This document shows, piece by piece, positions 54,035 through 61,844 of a DNA stretch of 64,000 nt (the stretch's first letter is position 1; each line of letters begins with the position of its first letter). Both the position numbers and the translations under genes were made by a program. The notes below the pieces were generated by a model. It made no database searches, was not told the origin of the DNA, and saw nothing but the letters and a program-made list of their open reading frames with translations. The DNA is from Natronospira bacteriovora (GTDB taxonomy: Bacteria; Pseudomonadota; Gammaproteobacteria; Natronospirales; Natronospiraceae): positions 124,001 to 188,000 of the forward strand of contig NZ_JAVDDT010000002.1 of assembly GCF_030848495.1 (NCBI RefSeq), in the 5' to 3' direction.

Positions 54035-55743
54035 AAATAATAGATCAACAGACTTGCCGCCAGCAGAACCGCTACCCACAACACCATGCTGCCCGTGGGC
54101 CAGGTGCGGGCCAGCGCCCCCTGGGGACCGTGGTGGCGGCTGGCCGCCTCCACCACGCGATCCATGGGCCAGCGCAGGCTGGCCAGGAAGGCATGCCAGA
54201 TGACCGTGCCGTGATGGCCGACGAACTTCACCGTCCGCGGGAAGGCCACCCGGTAAACCCAGTCCGTATCCACACTGATCTTGGCTTCACCACCCACATG
54301 CTTGAGCAGCAGGAAGAAGCCCAGGCCGGTGAACAGAAGCAACTGCAGTTCCCAGAACACATGGCCGGCCGTGTAGGCGTTGTAATCAACCGGGCCGGGA
54401 AGGAACTGGTAAAGCCACTGCGGGTGCACGCCGATGAAGATACAGAAGAAGGCGGCGATACCCATGGCAAAGAGCATGTTCCACGGCGCTTCCTTCGGGC
54501 GCAGCCCGCTGTCCTTGCCCATGAAGGTGAACCAGGGCAGTTTCAGGCCGGTGTGCAGGAAGGTACCCGCCGAAGCCAGGGACAGCATGAGCCAGATGGC
54601 CGCTCGGCCATCCACGGCGGCGGCTTCCACCACCATGGTCTTGGACACGAAGCCACTGAACAGCGGGAAGGCCGAAATCGAGAAGGCCCCCACCATGTAC
54701 AGCAGGAAGGTGATGGGCATCCAGCGATAGATGCCGCCCAGCTCGGTGAGCTTGGCACGGCCGGTCATGTAGATCACCGCGCCGGCCCCCATGAAGAGCA
54801 GGGACTTGTAAAGAATGTGGGTGAAGGCATGGGAGGCTGTACCGTTGAGGGCGATGATGGTACCCATGCCCACGCCAGCCACCATGTAACCCACCTGGGA
54901 AATGATGTGGTAGGCCAGCAGGCGACGGATGTCATTGGCCAGCACCGCGTAGACCACGCCCCACAGCGCCATGATGGCGCCCAGCCAGACCAGGAACTCG
55001 GTGCCTGGATAACCACGGATCAGGGTGTAGACCGCGGTCTTGGTGGTGAAGGCACTGAGGAAAATGGCACCGGTAATGGTGGCTTCCGGATAGGCATCGG
55101 TGAGCCAGGCGTGCAGCGGGGGCACGGCGGCGTTGATCATGAAACCGATCAGGATCAGCCAGAAGGCCGGGCCACCCACTTCGATCTGTTCAAAGGCAAA
55201 GCTCCCGGTCTGCATGTAGTAGAGGATGATGCCGCCCAGCAAAAGCACACCACTGACGGCGTGAACCAGCAGGTAGCGGAAACCGGCAGCGAAGGACACC
55301 GGGTTCTTGCGCCGCCAGATCAGCCACACCGAGGAGAAGAGCATCATCTCCCAGAACACGTAAAGCGTCAGCAGGTCGCCCGCAAACACCACGCCCACGG
55401 CGGAGCCGGCGTAAATGAAGGCAGCCACATGCTGAACGTTGTCCTTCAGATGCAGGGAATAGATGGAGCCGATAATGGCCATGATGCCGAAGACATAGCC
55501 GAAGACCAGGGCCAGCTGGTCGGCCCGGCCCAGAGTCAGCTCGAAGCCCAGGAACTGGAAGACCCCGTGGGTGCCATGGGCCGTGCCAAAGATGGCGGCG
55601 GCAAACAGCACCGCGAGCAGTACACGATAGCTCTGTTGCACCACACCCTTGAACAAGGGAATGAACAGGGCCCCCACGATCAGCAGCAGTGAGGGATGCA
55701 GCCAGTCAATGAATGGCAGGTCAATCATCAGGTTCTCACTCAT
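54031..55743 (-). CDS. Mrp operon: third NuoM/MrpD-like antiporter subunit, atypical
   Basis: A 570-aa protein with about 14 membrane helices, homologous to proton-translocating subunits of Mrp antiporters and complex I. The helix-5 Glu is present (Glu132 in YVFWEMMLFSS). The helix-7 Lys that pairs with it in the family is replaced: LIGFMINAAVPPLHAWL has Asn204 where the two sister subunits here have Lys. It also has about 80 extra C-terminal residues, including a soluble stretch (GGEAKISVDTDWVYRVAFPR) and a final helix. ATG 55743 overlaps the preceding small gene by 8 bp. It is the last gene of the operon. Confidence 0.85.
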   Translation of the reverse strand: MSENLMIDLPFIDWLHPSLLLIVGALFIPLFKGVVQQSYRVLLAVLFAAAIFGTAHGTHGVFQFLGFELTLGRADQLALVFGYVFGIMAIIGSIYSLHLKDNVQHVAAFIYAGSAVGVVFAGDLLTLYVFWEMMLFSSVWLIWRRKNPVSFAAGFRYLLVHAVSGVLLLGGIILYYMQTGSFAFEQIEVGGPAFWLILIGFMINAAVPPLHAWLTDAYPEATITGAIFLSAFTTKTAVYTLIRGYPGTEFLVWLGAIMALWGVVYAVLANDIRRLLAYHIISQVGYMVAGVGMGTIIALNGTASHAFTHILYKSLLFMGAGAVIYMTGRAKLTELGGIYRWMPITFLLYMVGAFSISAFPLFSGFVSKTMVVEAAAVDGRAAIWLMLSLASAGTFLHTGLKLPWFTFMGKDSGLRPKEAPWNMLFAMGIAAFFCIFIGVHPQWLYQFLPGPVDYNAYTAGHVFWELQLLLFTGLGFFLLLKHVGGEAKISVDTDWVYRVAFPRTVKFVGHHGTVIWHAFLASLRWPMDRVVEAASRHHGPQGALARTWPTGSMVLWVAVLLAASLLIYYL

Positions 55744-56047
55744 TGCCCTGCTCCTTGTCGTCGCGCGGATCACCACTCATTTCGTGGCCTTCCAGCTCGT
55801 GGTCGTAGTAATCCTCCTTGCGGTAGAGCAGGGCATAGCCCAGTGCCTTGGACACCACGATGATCAGGACGCAGGAGATGAACCCGTAGACGGCACCGAA
55901 GCCGCCGATCTGCTCCCAGAAGAAACGGTCGTAGCTGGAAGGCACGAGAATGTCGCCGATCACCAGCAAGCCCATGATGGCCAGGATGATCCACTTCAGC
56001 GTGCGACCGTTGTTGACCAGAGTTTCGAGAAACTTACCGATAGCCAT
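55736..56047 (-). CDS. small two-helix membrane protein of the Mrp operon, unknown
   Basis: A 103-aa protein: a short amphipathic start, two membrane helices (WIILAIMGLLVIGDILVP and FISCVLIIVVSKALGYALLY) and an acidic C-terminal tail (YYDHELEGHEMSGDPRDD). I do not recognise a family. It lies between two MrpD-like genes and overlaps the next one. It is likely an accessory or assembly subunit of the antiporter. A 9-bp-stem hairpin precedes it. Confidence 0.7.
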   Translation of the reverse strand: MAIGKFLETLVNNGRTLKWIILAIMGLLVIGDILVPSSYDRFFWEQIGGFGAVYGFISCVLIIVVSKALGYALLYRKEDYYDHELEGHEMSGDPRDDKEQGNE

Positions 56048-56075
56048 CTCGCCAAACCCGTATTGAATGGATCGG

Positions 56076-56099
56076 CTCGCCGGCCGTGGGGCCGGCGAG
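56076..56099 (-). promoter_or_regulatory. hairpin inside the Mrp operon
   Basis: CTCGCCGGC (56076-56084) pairs perfectly with GCCGGCGAG (56091-56099). It stands in the only sizeable gap of the operon (76 bp). Without a T run it may be a processing site or mRNA stabiliser that sets the ratio of the last two genes. Confidence 0.5.
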
Positions 56100-56123
56100 A
56101 CTCAGTTTACCGTTCAGCGGCTG

Positions 56124-57602
56124 TCAGCCGATGAACATGCCGCCCAGAAGCTCGCGCAGCGGGCCGGCCATGAAGAACATCACCAGGCACCCCAGGGCCG
56201 TCAGACACAGGGGCACCACGGAGAACAGCGGGGCTTCCTTGATGCCGCCCTGATAACCATCCCTGGGCGGAAGCAGGAAGGCGCGGATCACCGGAGGCAG
56301 CAGATAGGCGATGTTCAGCAGGGTCGAGAGCATGAACACGCCGATCATCAGCAGATGGCCGGAATCCACCGCACCCAGAACCAGGTGCCACTTGCTCCAG
56401 AGTCCGCCCATGGGTGGTGCGCCGATCACGGTCATGGCGCCAATGAAGAAGGCAGCCATGGTAAAGGGCATGCGCCGGCCGATACCGTCCATTTCGCTGA
56501 TTTTGGTCTTCTTGCTGGCCACATAGATGGCGCCGGCGCAGAAGAAGAGGGTGATCTTGCCGAAGGCATGCATGACGATGTGCATGCCACCGCCGATGGT
56601 GGCGTACTGGCTGACCAGCATGGCACCGAGCACGATGTAGCTCAGCTGACTCACGGTGGAGTAGGCCAGCCGGGCCTTCAGGTTGTCTTTCTGAAGGGCC
56701 ACGATGGACGCCGCCAGCAGCGTGAAGGCTGCCACGTACATGATCAGGTCCGTGGTCACCAGATTGCCCAGGTAATCCAGGCCGAAGAGGTATGTGCTTA
56801 CCTTGAGTACGGTGAACACACCGGCCTTCACCACCGCCACGGCATGCAGCAGGGCTGACACCGGGGTCGGTGCGACCATGGCCGAGGGCAGCCAGCGATG
56901 GAAAGGCATCAGCGCGGCCTTGCCGATGCCGTACATGTACAGCACCAGCAGGATGGCACCCACGCCATAACCCACATGGCCTTCCATGATGCCGCCATCG
57001 GTGAAGTCCAGCGTGCCGGTCATCCACCAGGTAGCGATGATTGCCACCAACTGGAAGCCGATGGAGGTGCCCAGCAGCAGACCCAGATAAGTTCGTGCAC
57101 CCAGCTTCGCGGCCTCATTGCCCTTATGTGCCACCAGCGGGTAGGTGGACAGGGTGAGCAGCTCGTAGAAGATGAACAGGGTGAACATGTTCTGGGCGAA
57201 GGCGATGCCCGCCGCACTGAACAGGGCCACGGCAAAGCAGGCATTGAAGCGGGTCTGGTTCTCCTCGCCCGCCCCGCGCATGTAGCCAATGGAGTAGAGC
57301 GACGTGAGCACCCACAGGCCCGATCCCACCAGGGCGAAAACCATGCCCAGGGGTTCCACCTCGAAGGCGATGGTCAGCCCCGGGAAGAATTCGAACAGGG
57401 TCACGCCGGGGCGAGCACCGGCCATCACCGCAGGCAGAACCTGCAGCACCATCAGGAACATGGTGGCGGCAGTGGCCACCATGAGGGTGTCACGCAGGTT
57501 CGGCCAGCGGCCGGTCAGCAGGATAAGTACGGTGCCGATGGCCGGCACCGCCAGGGCCAGTTGGATGGCCAGGTCCGGTTGGATACCGAGGAATCCGGTC
57601 AC
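56124..57602 (-). CDS. Mrp operon: second NuoM/MrpD-like antiporter subunit
   Basis: A 492-aa multi-helix subunit with the conserved charged pair: Glu147 in FIFYELLTLSTYPLVAHKG and Lys228 in MYGIGKAALMPFHRWLPSAM. Sequence around GAPPMGGLWSKWHLVLG is typical of MrpD/MbhH. It starts at a GTG that overlaps the stop of the upstream subunit (GTGA), so translation is coupled. It would conduct protons or cations in the Mrp complex. Confidence 0.9.
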   Translation of the reverse strand: MTGFLGIQPDLAIQLALAVPAIGTVLILLTGRWPNLRDTLMVATAATMFLMVLQVLPAVMAGARPGVTLFEFFPGLTIAFEVEPLGMVFALVGSGLWVLTSLYSIGYMRGAGEENQTRFNACFAVALFSAAGIAFAQNMFTLFIFYELLTLSTYPLVAHKGNEAAKLGARTYLGLLLGTSIGFQLVAIIATWWMTGTLDFTDGGIMEGHVGYGVGAILLVLYMYGIGKAALMPFHRWLPSAMVAPTPVSALLHAVAVVKAGVFTVLKVSTYLFGLDYLGNLVTTDLIMYVAAFTLLAASIVALQKDNLKARLAYSTVSQLSYIVLGAMLVSQYATIGGGMHIVMHAFGKITLFFCAGAIYVASKKTKISEMDGIGRRMPFTMAAFFIGAMTVIGAPPMGGLWSKWHLVLGAVDSGHLLMIGVFMLSTLLNIAYLLPPVIRAFLLPPRDGYQGGIKEAPLFSVVPLCLTALGCLVMFFMAGPLRELLGGMFIG

Positions 57603-59089
57603 AGGTAACCTCCCAGCAGGGTTTCAGCCGCGCGGCCGGCCATGTCCAGCGGCAGCGAGGTCTGGATGCCGAAGTAGATGCACAGCAGGGTCAGTGCCCA
57701 GGTGGGTACCAGCAGGGACGGCGGTGCTTCGCGCACGACGGCCCTGTCTGCGTCCGGCTCCTTGAGGTAAGCCGCTTCCACCACCTTCCAGATGTAGATG
57801 GTGGCCAGCAGGGAGGTGCCCAGCAGGAACAGGGCCACCGGCCACAGGCCACCCTCAAGTGCTGCCAGCAGCAGGTGCCACTTGGTGACAAAGCCTACGG
57901 TCAGCGGCACGCCGATCAGGCTCAGGCCCGCCACCACGAAGGCCGCCATGGTCCAGGGCATCTGCTTGCCGATACCGGCCATGCGATCCAGGGAAACACC
58001 ACCCACCCGATAGATCACGCAGGCCAGGGCCATGAAGAGTGCGGCCTTGGTGACGGCGTGGTTGAACAGGTGAACCACCGAGGCCATCAGACCCAGGGCG
58101 CTGGCAAAGCTCACGCCCAGGATCATGTAGCCGATCTGGGCCACACTGGAGTAGGCCAGCATGCGCTTGATGTTGGTCTGGAAGATGGCAACGATCGAGG
58201 GAATCAGAATGCCCAGCAGCGCCAGCGGCATGAGCACGTATTCCATGTTGAGCTCAGTGAAACTGAGCTCAAAGCCGAATACGCTGAAAATGAAGCGAAG
58301 CAGCACATAGATCGCCACCTTCGTGGCCGTCGCCGACAGGAACACCGTCACCATGGAGGGTGCGTAGGTGTAGGCGTTGGGCAGCCACAGGTGGAGCGGG
58401 AACAGGGCCAGCTTCAGGGAAATGCCCACGGCAATGAAGGCAAAGGCCGCCCGCACGGTGCGGGTGTCATTGACTTCGGGCAGGCGCTGGGCAAGATCCG
58501 CCAGATTCAGCGTACCGGTCATGATGTAGAGAAAACCGATGCCGATCAGCAGGAACGTGGTGCCGATGGTGCCCATCACCAGGTACTGGTAGGAAGACAT
58601 CACCGCACGGCGATCCCGTCCCATGGCGATCAGGGCGTAGGAGGCCAGGGCGGAGATCTCGAAGAACACGAAGATGTTGAAGGCATCTCCGGTGATGGCG
58701 ATCCCCAGCAGGCCACAATTCGCCAGCAGGAAGGCGGCGTAGAAAAGGCCATGCTTTTCATTGGCCACTTCCTGCTCCACGCTGCGCCGGGCAAAAGGCA
58801 TGGAGATCGCCCCCATGAGGGAGATGATCAACAGCACGAAGATGTTGGCCGAATCCACGAAGTACTCGATGCCCACCGGCGGCGCCCAGCCACCCATGTG
58901 GTAGGAGATGGTGCCGTGAACGAATATCTGCTGGGCCAGAAGGATGGAGACACCCAGGGTCAGCCAGGTCACCAGCGTGGTGGTGGCCCAGGCCATTCGC
59001 GGCGAACGTGCCATCAGCATCACGATGGGTGCGGCCAGCATCGGCAGCACCACCTGCAGAGCAGGCAGATGTTGGATGAGAAGATCCAT
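57599..59089 (-). CDS. mrpD: Mrp operon: first NuoM/MrpD-like antiporter subunit
   Basis: A 496-aa subunit directly after mrpC, the normal place of mrpD. The conserved Glu144 (VFFEISALASYALIAMG) and Lys226 (VGISLKLALFPLHLWLP) are present, as are LAYSSVAQIGYMILG and VNLFNHAVTKAALFM-like blocks (here VVHLFNHAVTKAALFMALAC). It starts at ATG 59089, overlapping the mrpC stop. By position it is the best candidate for MrpD proper. Confidence 0.9.
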   Translation of the reverse strand: MDLLIQHLPALQVVLPMLAAPIVMLMARSPRMAWATTTLVTWLTLGVSILLAQQIFVHGTISYHMGGWAPPVGIEYFVDSANIFVLLIISLMGAISMPFARRSVEQEVANEKHGLFYAAFLLANCGLLGIAITGDAFNIFVFFEISALASYALIAMGRDRRAVMSSYQYLVMGTIGTTFLLIGIGFLYIMTGTLNLADLAQRLPEVNDTRTVRAAFAFIAVGISLKLALFPLHLWLPNAYTYAPSMVTVFLSATATKVAIYVLLRFIFSVFGFELSFTELNMEYVLMPLALLGILIPSIVAIFQTNIKRMLAYSSVAQIGYMILGVSFASALGLMASVVHLFNHAVTKAALFMALACVIYRVGGVSLDRMAGIGKQMPWTMAAFVVAGLSLIGVPLTVGFVTKWHLLLAALEGGLWPVALFLLGTSLLATIYIWKVVEAAYLKEPDADRAVVREAPPSLLVPTWALTLLCIYFGIQTSLPLDMAGRAAETLLGGYL

Positions 59090-59442
59090 TAGTGTTTCCC
59101 GTCCTGTTCGTGAATCTCGTCTTCCTCGATGGAGCCATACAGCTCATGAACCCGGACAACCAGCGCCAGGCCCATGGCAGTCAGCGCAACGCCGACCACA
59201 ATGGCGGTGAGGATGAGCACGTGGGGCAGGGGGTTGGAGTACTCGGTGACGCCCTCGATGTAGACAGGGGCGGTACCCCCATCCAGTTTTGCCAGACTGA
59301 TGAAGAAGATGAACACCGAGGTCTGGAAGATGTTCAGACCCACAATCTTCTTCACCAGGTTGCCCTGGGCGATGACGATGTAGAAACCCACCATCATCAG
59401 GACAACGACGACCCAGTAGTTATAGTGGCCAAGCCATTCCAT
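59089..59442 (-). CDS. mrpC: Na+/H+ antiporter subunit C (NuoK-like)
   Basis: A 117-aa protein with three membrane helices, homologous to NuoK. Conserved parts: GFYIVIAQGNLVKKIVGLNI and the helix with PLPHVLILTAIVVGVALTAM. The C-terminal tail is acidic and His-containing. Start and stop overlap both neighbours by one base. Confidence 0.9.
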   Translation of the reverse strand: MEWLGHYNYWVVVVLMMVGFYIVIAQGNLVKKIVGLNIFQTSVFIFFISLAKLDGGTAPVYIEGVTEYSNPLPHVLILTAIVVGVALTAMGLALVVRVHELYGSIEEDEIHEQDGKH

Positions 59443-59861
59443 CAGTCACGCTCCCGGCCGGCAAATGAATAGAACAGTGACAGGGCAACCGTTGCCACGG
59501 TGATGCCCACACCCAGTTCAATGCCGATGATGCCGAAGGTTTCACCGGCATGATCGTCGGGCAGCAACACCTTGTATTCCAGGAAGTTGCCACCGAGGAA
59601 GAAGGATGCCAGGCCAAAGCCGATGTACAGCAGGACACCAAAGGCCGCCAGCACATGTGCCGCTTCCGGAGGAACGGCGTCCTGCGCCTTGTCCAGGCCA
59701 TAGATCAGGCTGTAGATCACGAAGCCGGCGGCAAAGATGATGCCCGCCTGGAAGCCGCCGCCCGGGCTGTACTCCCCGTGGAACTGAATGTAGAGCCCGT
59801 AAAGGAGGATGACGGGGATCATCAGCTTGGTGACGATCCGAAGCACCACATACTGATTCAT
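59442..59861 (-). CDS. mrpB: Na+/H+ antiporter subunit B (MnhB domain)
   Basis: A 139-aa protein with four helices. The MnhB signature HGEYSPGGGFQAGIIFAAGF is complete near residue 29-48. FGIIGIELGVGITVATVALS is the last conserved block. It overlaps the MbhD/E-type gene by 4 bp. Confidence 0.92.
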   Translation of the reverse strand: MNQYVVLRIVTKLMIPVILLYGLYIQFHGEYSPGGGFQAGIIFAAGFVIYSLIYGLDKAQDAVPPEAAHVLAAFGVLLYIGFGLASFFLGGNFLEYKVLLPDDHAGETFGIIGIELGVGITVATVALSLFYSFAGRERD

Positions 59862-60436
59862 GATTGCTCCTCCCCGCGGTCATCGACATGGCCATCCTTG
59901 CGACGGCGGCGAACCGCGCCGCTGCCCAGCACCAGCAGCACACCCACGGCAGCGGCGTAGATCACCACGGCCTCGCCCAGGGTATCGATGCCTCGGTAGC
60001 TGGCCAGTACGGAAGTGACCATGTTGGGAATGCCGATCTCGTCCACCGACTCCTGGGTGAAGTGGGGAGAGAGATGGGTGTGTGCCGGCGCTTCCGGATC
60101 ACCGAAGCTCGGCATGTCCAGGGTGCCGTAGATCAGGCCGGCGCCGGTCACGAAAACCACCACCAGGGCCAGCAGATTCTGTCCCTTGCCGTGGACCTTT
60201 TCCTTGCTGGTGGTCAGCGCCAGGGTGCCCAGCATCAGAATGATCATGATGCCCGCGCCAACGGCGGCTTCGGTCAGGGCCACGTCCACGGCATCCAGCA
60301 CCACGAACAGGGAAGCGGCCAACAGACTGTAGATACCGGTGAGCATGGTCACCGCAAACAGATTGCGGATCTTCACGATGGCCACCGCCACCATGGCCAG
60401 GAAGGCCAGCAGGGTAATGTCGATTAGCGTTTCGAT
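59858..60436 (-). CDS. MbhD/MbhE-like (DUF4040) subunit, split-off MrpA C-terminal part
   Basis: About 192 aa. The first 90 residues are MbhD/DUF4040-like (VKIRNLFAVTMLTGIYSLLA, then VDVALTEAAVGAGIMIILML). The C-terminal part is MbhE-like (ASYRGIDTLGEAVVIYAAAV). In classical Mrp these form the C-terminus of MrpA; here they are a separate gene. No ATG, GTG or TTG exists at the expected N-terminus. The conserved sequence begins at an ATC (60436) that has AGGGGG at normal spacing upstream. The first ATG (60394) would remove 14 residues of the first helix. I list the ATC start as the better fit, with low certainty on the exact base. Confidence 0.75.
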   Translation of the reverse strand: METLIDITLLAFLAMVAVAIVKIRNLFAVTMLTGIYSLLAASLFVVLDAVDVALTEAAVGAGIMIILMLGTLALTTSKEKVHGKGQNLLALVVVFVTGAGLIYGTLDMPSFGDPEAPAHTHLSPHFTQESVDEIGIPNMVTSVLASYRGIDTLGEAVVIYAAAVGVLLVLGSGAVRRRRKDGHVDDRGEEQS

Positions 60437-60753
60437 GACGCACCCCCTTCCCCTGGCTGCCAGGGATCGAGCTTGCTGTGACGGGCCGCCTTCGCCAGGG
60501 CATGGCTGGCCGTGGGCGCCGTGAACATGAGAAAGAGCAGGGTGAACAGCAATTTGGCGGCCACCGGAATGGATCCGGCCTGCAGCATCAGCCCCACCAG
60601 AATGAGAATCGAGCACAGGGTGTCGGTGATGCCGGCCGCCTGTAGCCGGGAATAGAAATCGGGAAAGCGCAGCAGGCCGATGCCGCCGATGATCAACAGC
60701 AGGGAGCCGGCCGCAAGCATGATCCCGCTGGTGACATTGATAAGGAGTTCCAT
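60424..60753 (-). CDS. mrpG: Na+/H+ antiporter subunit G
   Basis: A 109-aa three-helix protein of the MnhG/PhaG family: GIGLLRFPDFYSRLQAAGIT is the signature (residues about 24-43), followed by LLFTLLFLMFTAPTASHALA. Start overlaps the mrpF stop by one base. The end overlaps the presumed start of the next gene by 13 bp. Confidence 0.92.
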   Translation of the reverse strand: MELLINVTSGIMLAAGSLLLIIGGIGLLRFPDFYSRLQAAGITDTLCSILILVGLMLQAGSIPVAAKLLFTLLFLMFTAPTASHALAKAARHSKLDPWQPGEGGASSKR

Positions 60754-61052
60754 CAGTGTTCCTCCCCGTCGTGCCGATCGGTGGACTTCCCGGCAAAGCT
60801 GCCGTATTCGAAGAACTTGAGCACGGCCACGATGCCAATGAAATTGATCAGGGCATAGACGATGGCGATGTCAATGAACTCCGGCCGGCCCACAATGAAG
60901 CCGATCACGGCAATCATCAGCACGGTCTTGGTGCCGAAGACGTTTACCGCCAGGATGCGATCGTAGGTGGTTGGCCCCACGAAGGCTCGCAGCAGGGCCA
61001 GGCCCATGGTGACCAGAATGGCGAGGGCGGCGCCGATAAACGCGAGTTCCAT
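60753..61052 (-). CDS. mrpF: Na+/H+ antiporter subunit F
   Basis: A 99-aa three-helix protein of the MnhF family. RAFVGPTTYDRILAVNVFGT is the signature (P-T-x-x-D-R-I), and DIAIVYALINFIGIVAVLKF is the third helix. ATG 61052 overlaps the mrpE stop (TGATG); a GTG at 61055 is the alternative. Confidence 0.92.
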   Translation of the reverse strand: MELAFIGAALAILVTMGLALLRAFVGPTTYDRILAVNVFGTKTVLMIAVIGFIVGRPEFIDIAIVYALINFIGIVAVLKFFEYGSFAGKSTDRHDGEEH

Positions 61053-61534
61053 CACTTCTCTCCCTCGAATTCAGTGGCCCGACGGTCCATTTCACCATTG
61101 AGTACGCCCTGTTCGATTGCCTCGCTCAGGGCGTAGAACCAGATCTCGTTGTCCCGCACGTGCACAGTCACCGTGCCGGGGGTCAGCGTGATCGAGTTGG
61201 CGTAGATGGTGCGGCCCAGTTCGGTCTTCTGGCTGGCCTTCACCCTGGACAGGCGCGGGTTGATGCTGCCCTTGCCGGCCAGAACATGGCGCGCCACCGT
61301 GATGTTGGACTTGACGATCTCAAGCAGCAGCCAGGGCCAGTATTTCAATGAGGGCACGATCAGGTGCAGCGGGTGCCCTTCGCGGTCAACGATCTTCATC
61401 CGGGTGGCGAGCCAGACGGTCAGTGCCACCGATGCCGCGCCCAGAGGCACGATGATCGGGTGCGTCCACATTCCGGAGAAGAGAAGCCAGATAATGGCCA
61501 GGACGATGGCCAGGCTGACGGTGTACTTCAGCAC
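61052..61534 (-). CDS. mrpE: Na+/H+ antiporter subunit E
   Basis: A 160-aa protein. Two N-terminal helices (YTVSLAIVLAIIWLLFSG opens) and a soluble C-terminal domain with the MrpE blocks LLEIVKSNITVARHVL and YANSITLTPGTVTVHV. The GTG at 61534 has AAGGAG at ideal spacing and is preferred to the GTG at 61564. It is the first gene of the ten-gene operon; the promoter should lie in 61535-61700, where there is an AT-rich patch around 61676-61702. Confidence 0.9.
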   Translation of the reverse strand: MLKYTVSLAIVLAIIWLLFSGMWTHPIIVPLGAASVALTVWLATRMKIVDREGHPLHLIVPSLKYWPWLLLEIVKSNITVARHVLAGKGSINPRLSRVKASQKTELGRTIYANSITLTPGTVTVHVRDNEIWFYALSEAIEQGVLNGEMDRRATEFEGEK

Positions 61535-61844
61535 GATCAGCTCCTTCAAGCAGCGGGATTTCACGGCGAACCGTGAAACGGGATGCGTCGGTCAGAAAAC
61601 GCGAGCCCGGAAGTTTACCGACCCGGCTTGTTCCGGGCAAGTCCCCGCCAATTGGGAACATTTCGCCGCGTTCTCCGTATATTTAATAAGTATAAGGGCT
61701 GCGGTTCAGCAAGGTGTCGAGCCCGTGAAAGTGCCGACACGCAGGTGCGCAAAGCGAAAGAACACCGTTCACACTGGCTCTTGCCACATGAGGTTTGCTG
61801 TACTAATCTGCTAACACACTTAATCTGGAACGCGGGGGGTGTTC

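Noticed and set aside
53884-55692. 602-aa open frame on the plus strand opposite the last antiporter gene
   Set aside because: His/Gln/Gly-rich composition typical of the antisense of hydrophobic membrane proteins; no motif. Shadow frame.
54031-61534. Membrane-bound hydrogenase or complex I operon
   Set aside because: Only the antiporter-type subunits are present. No NiFe large or small subunit, no NuoB/C/D/I-like gene.
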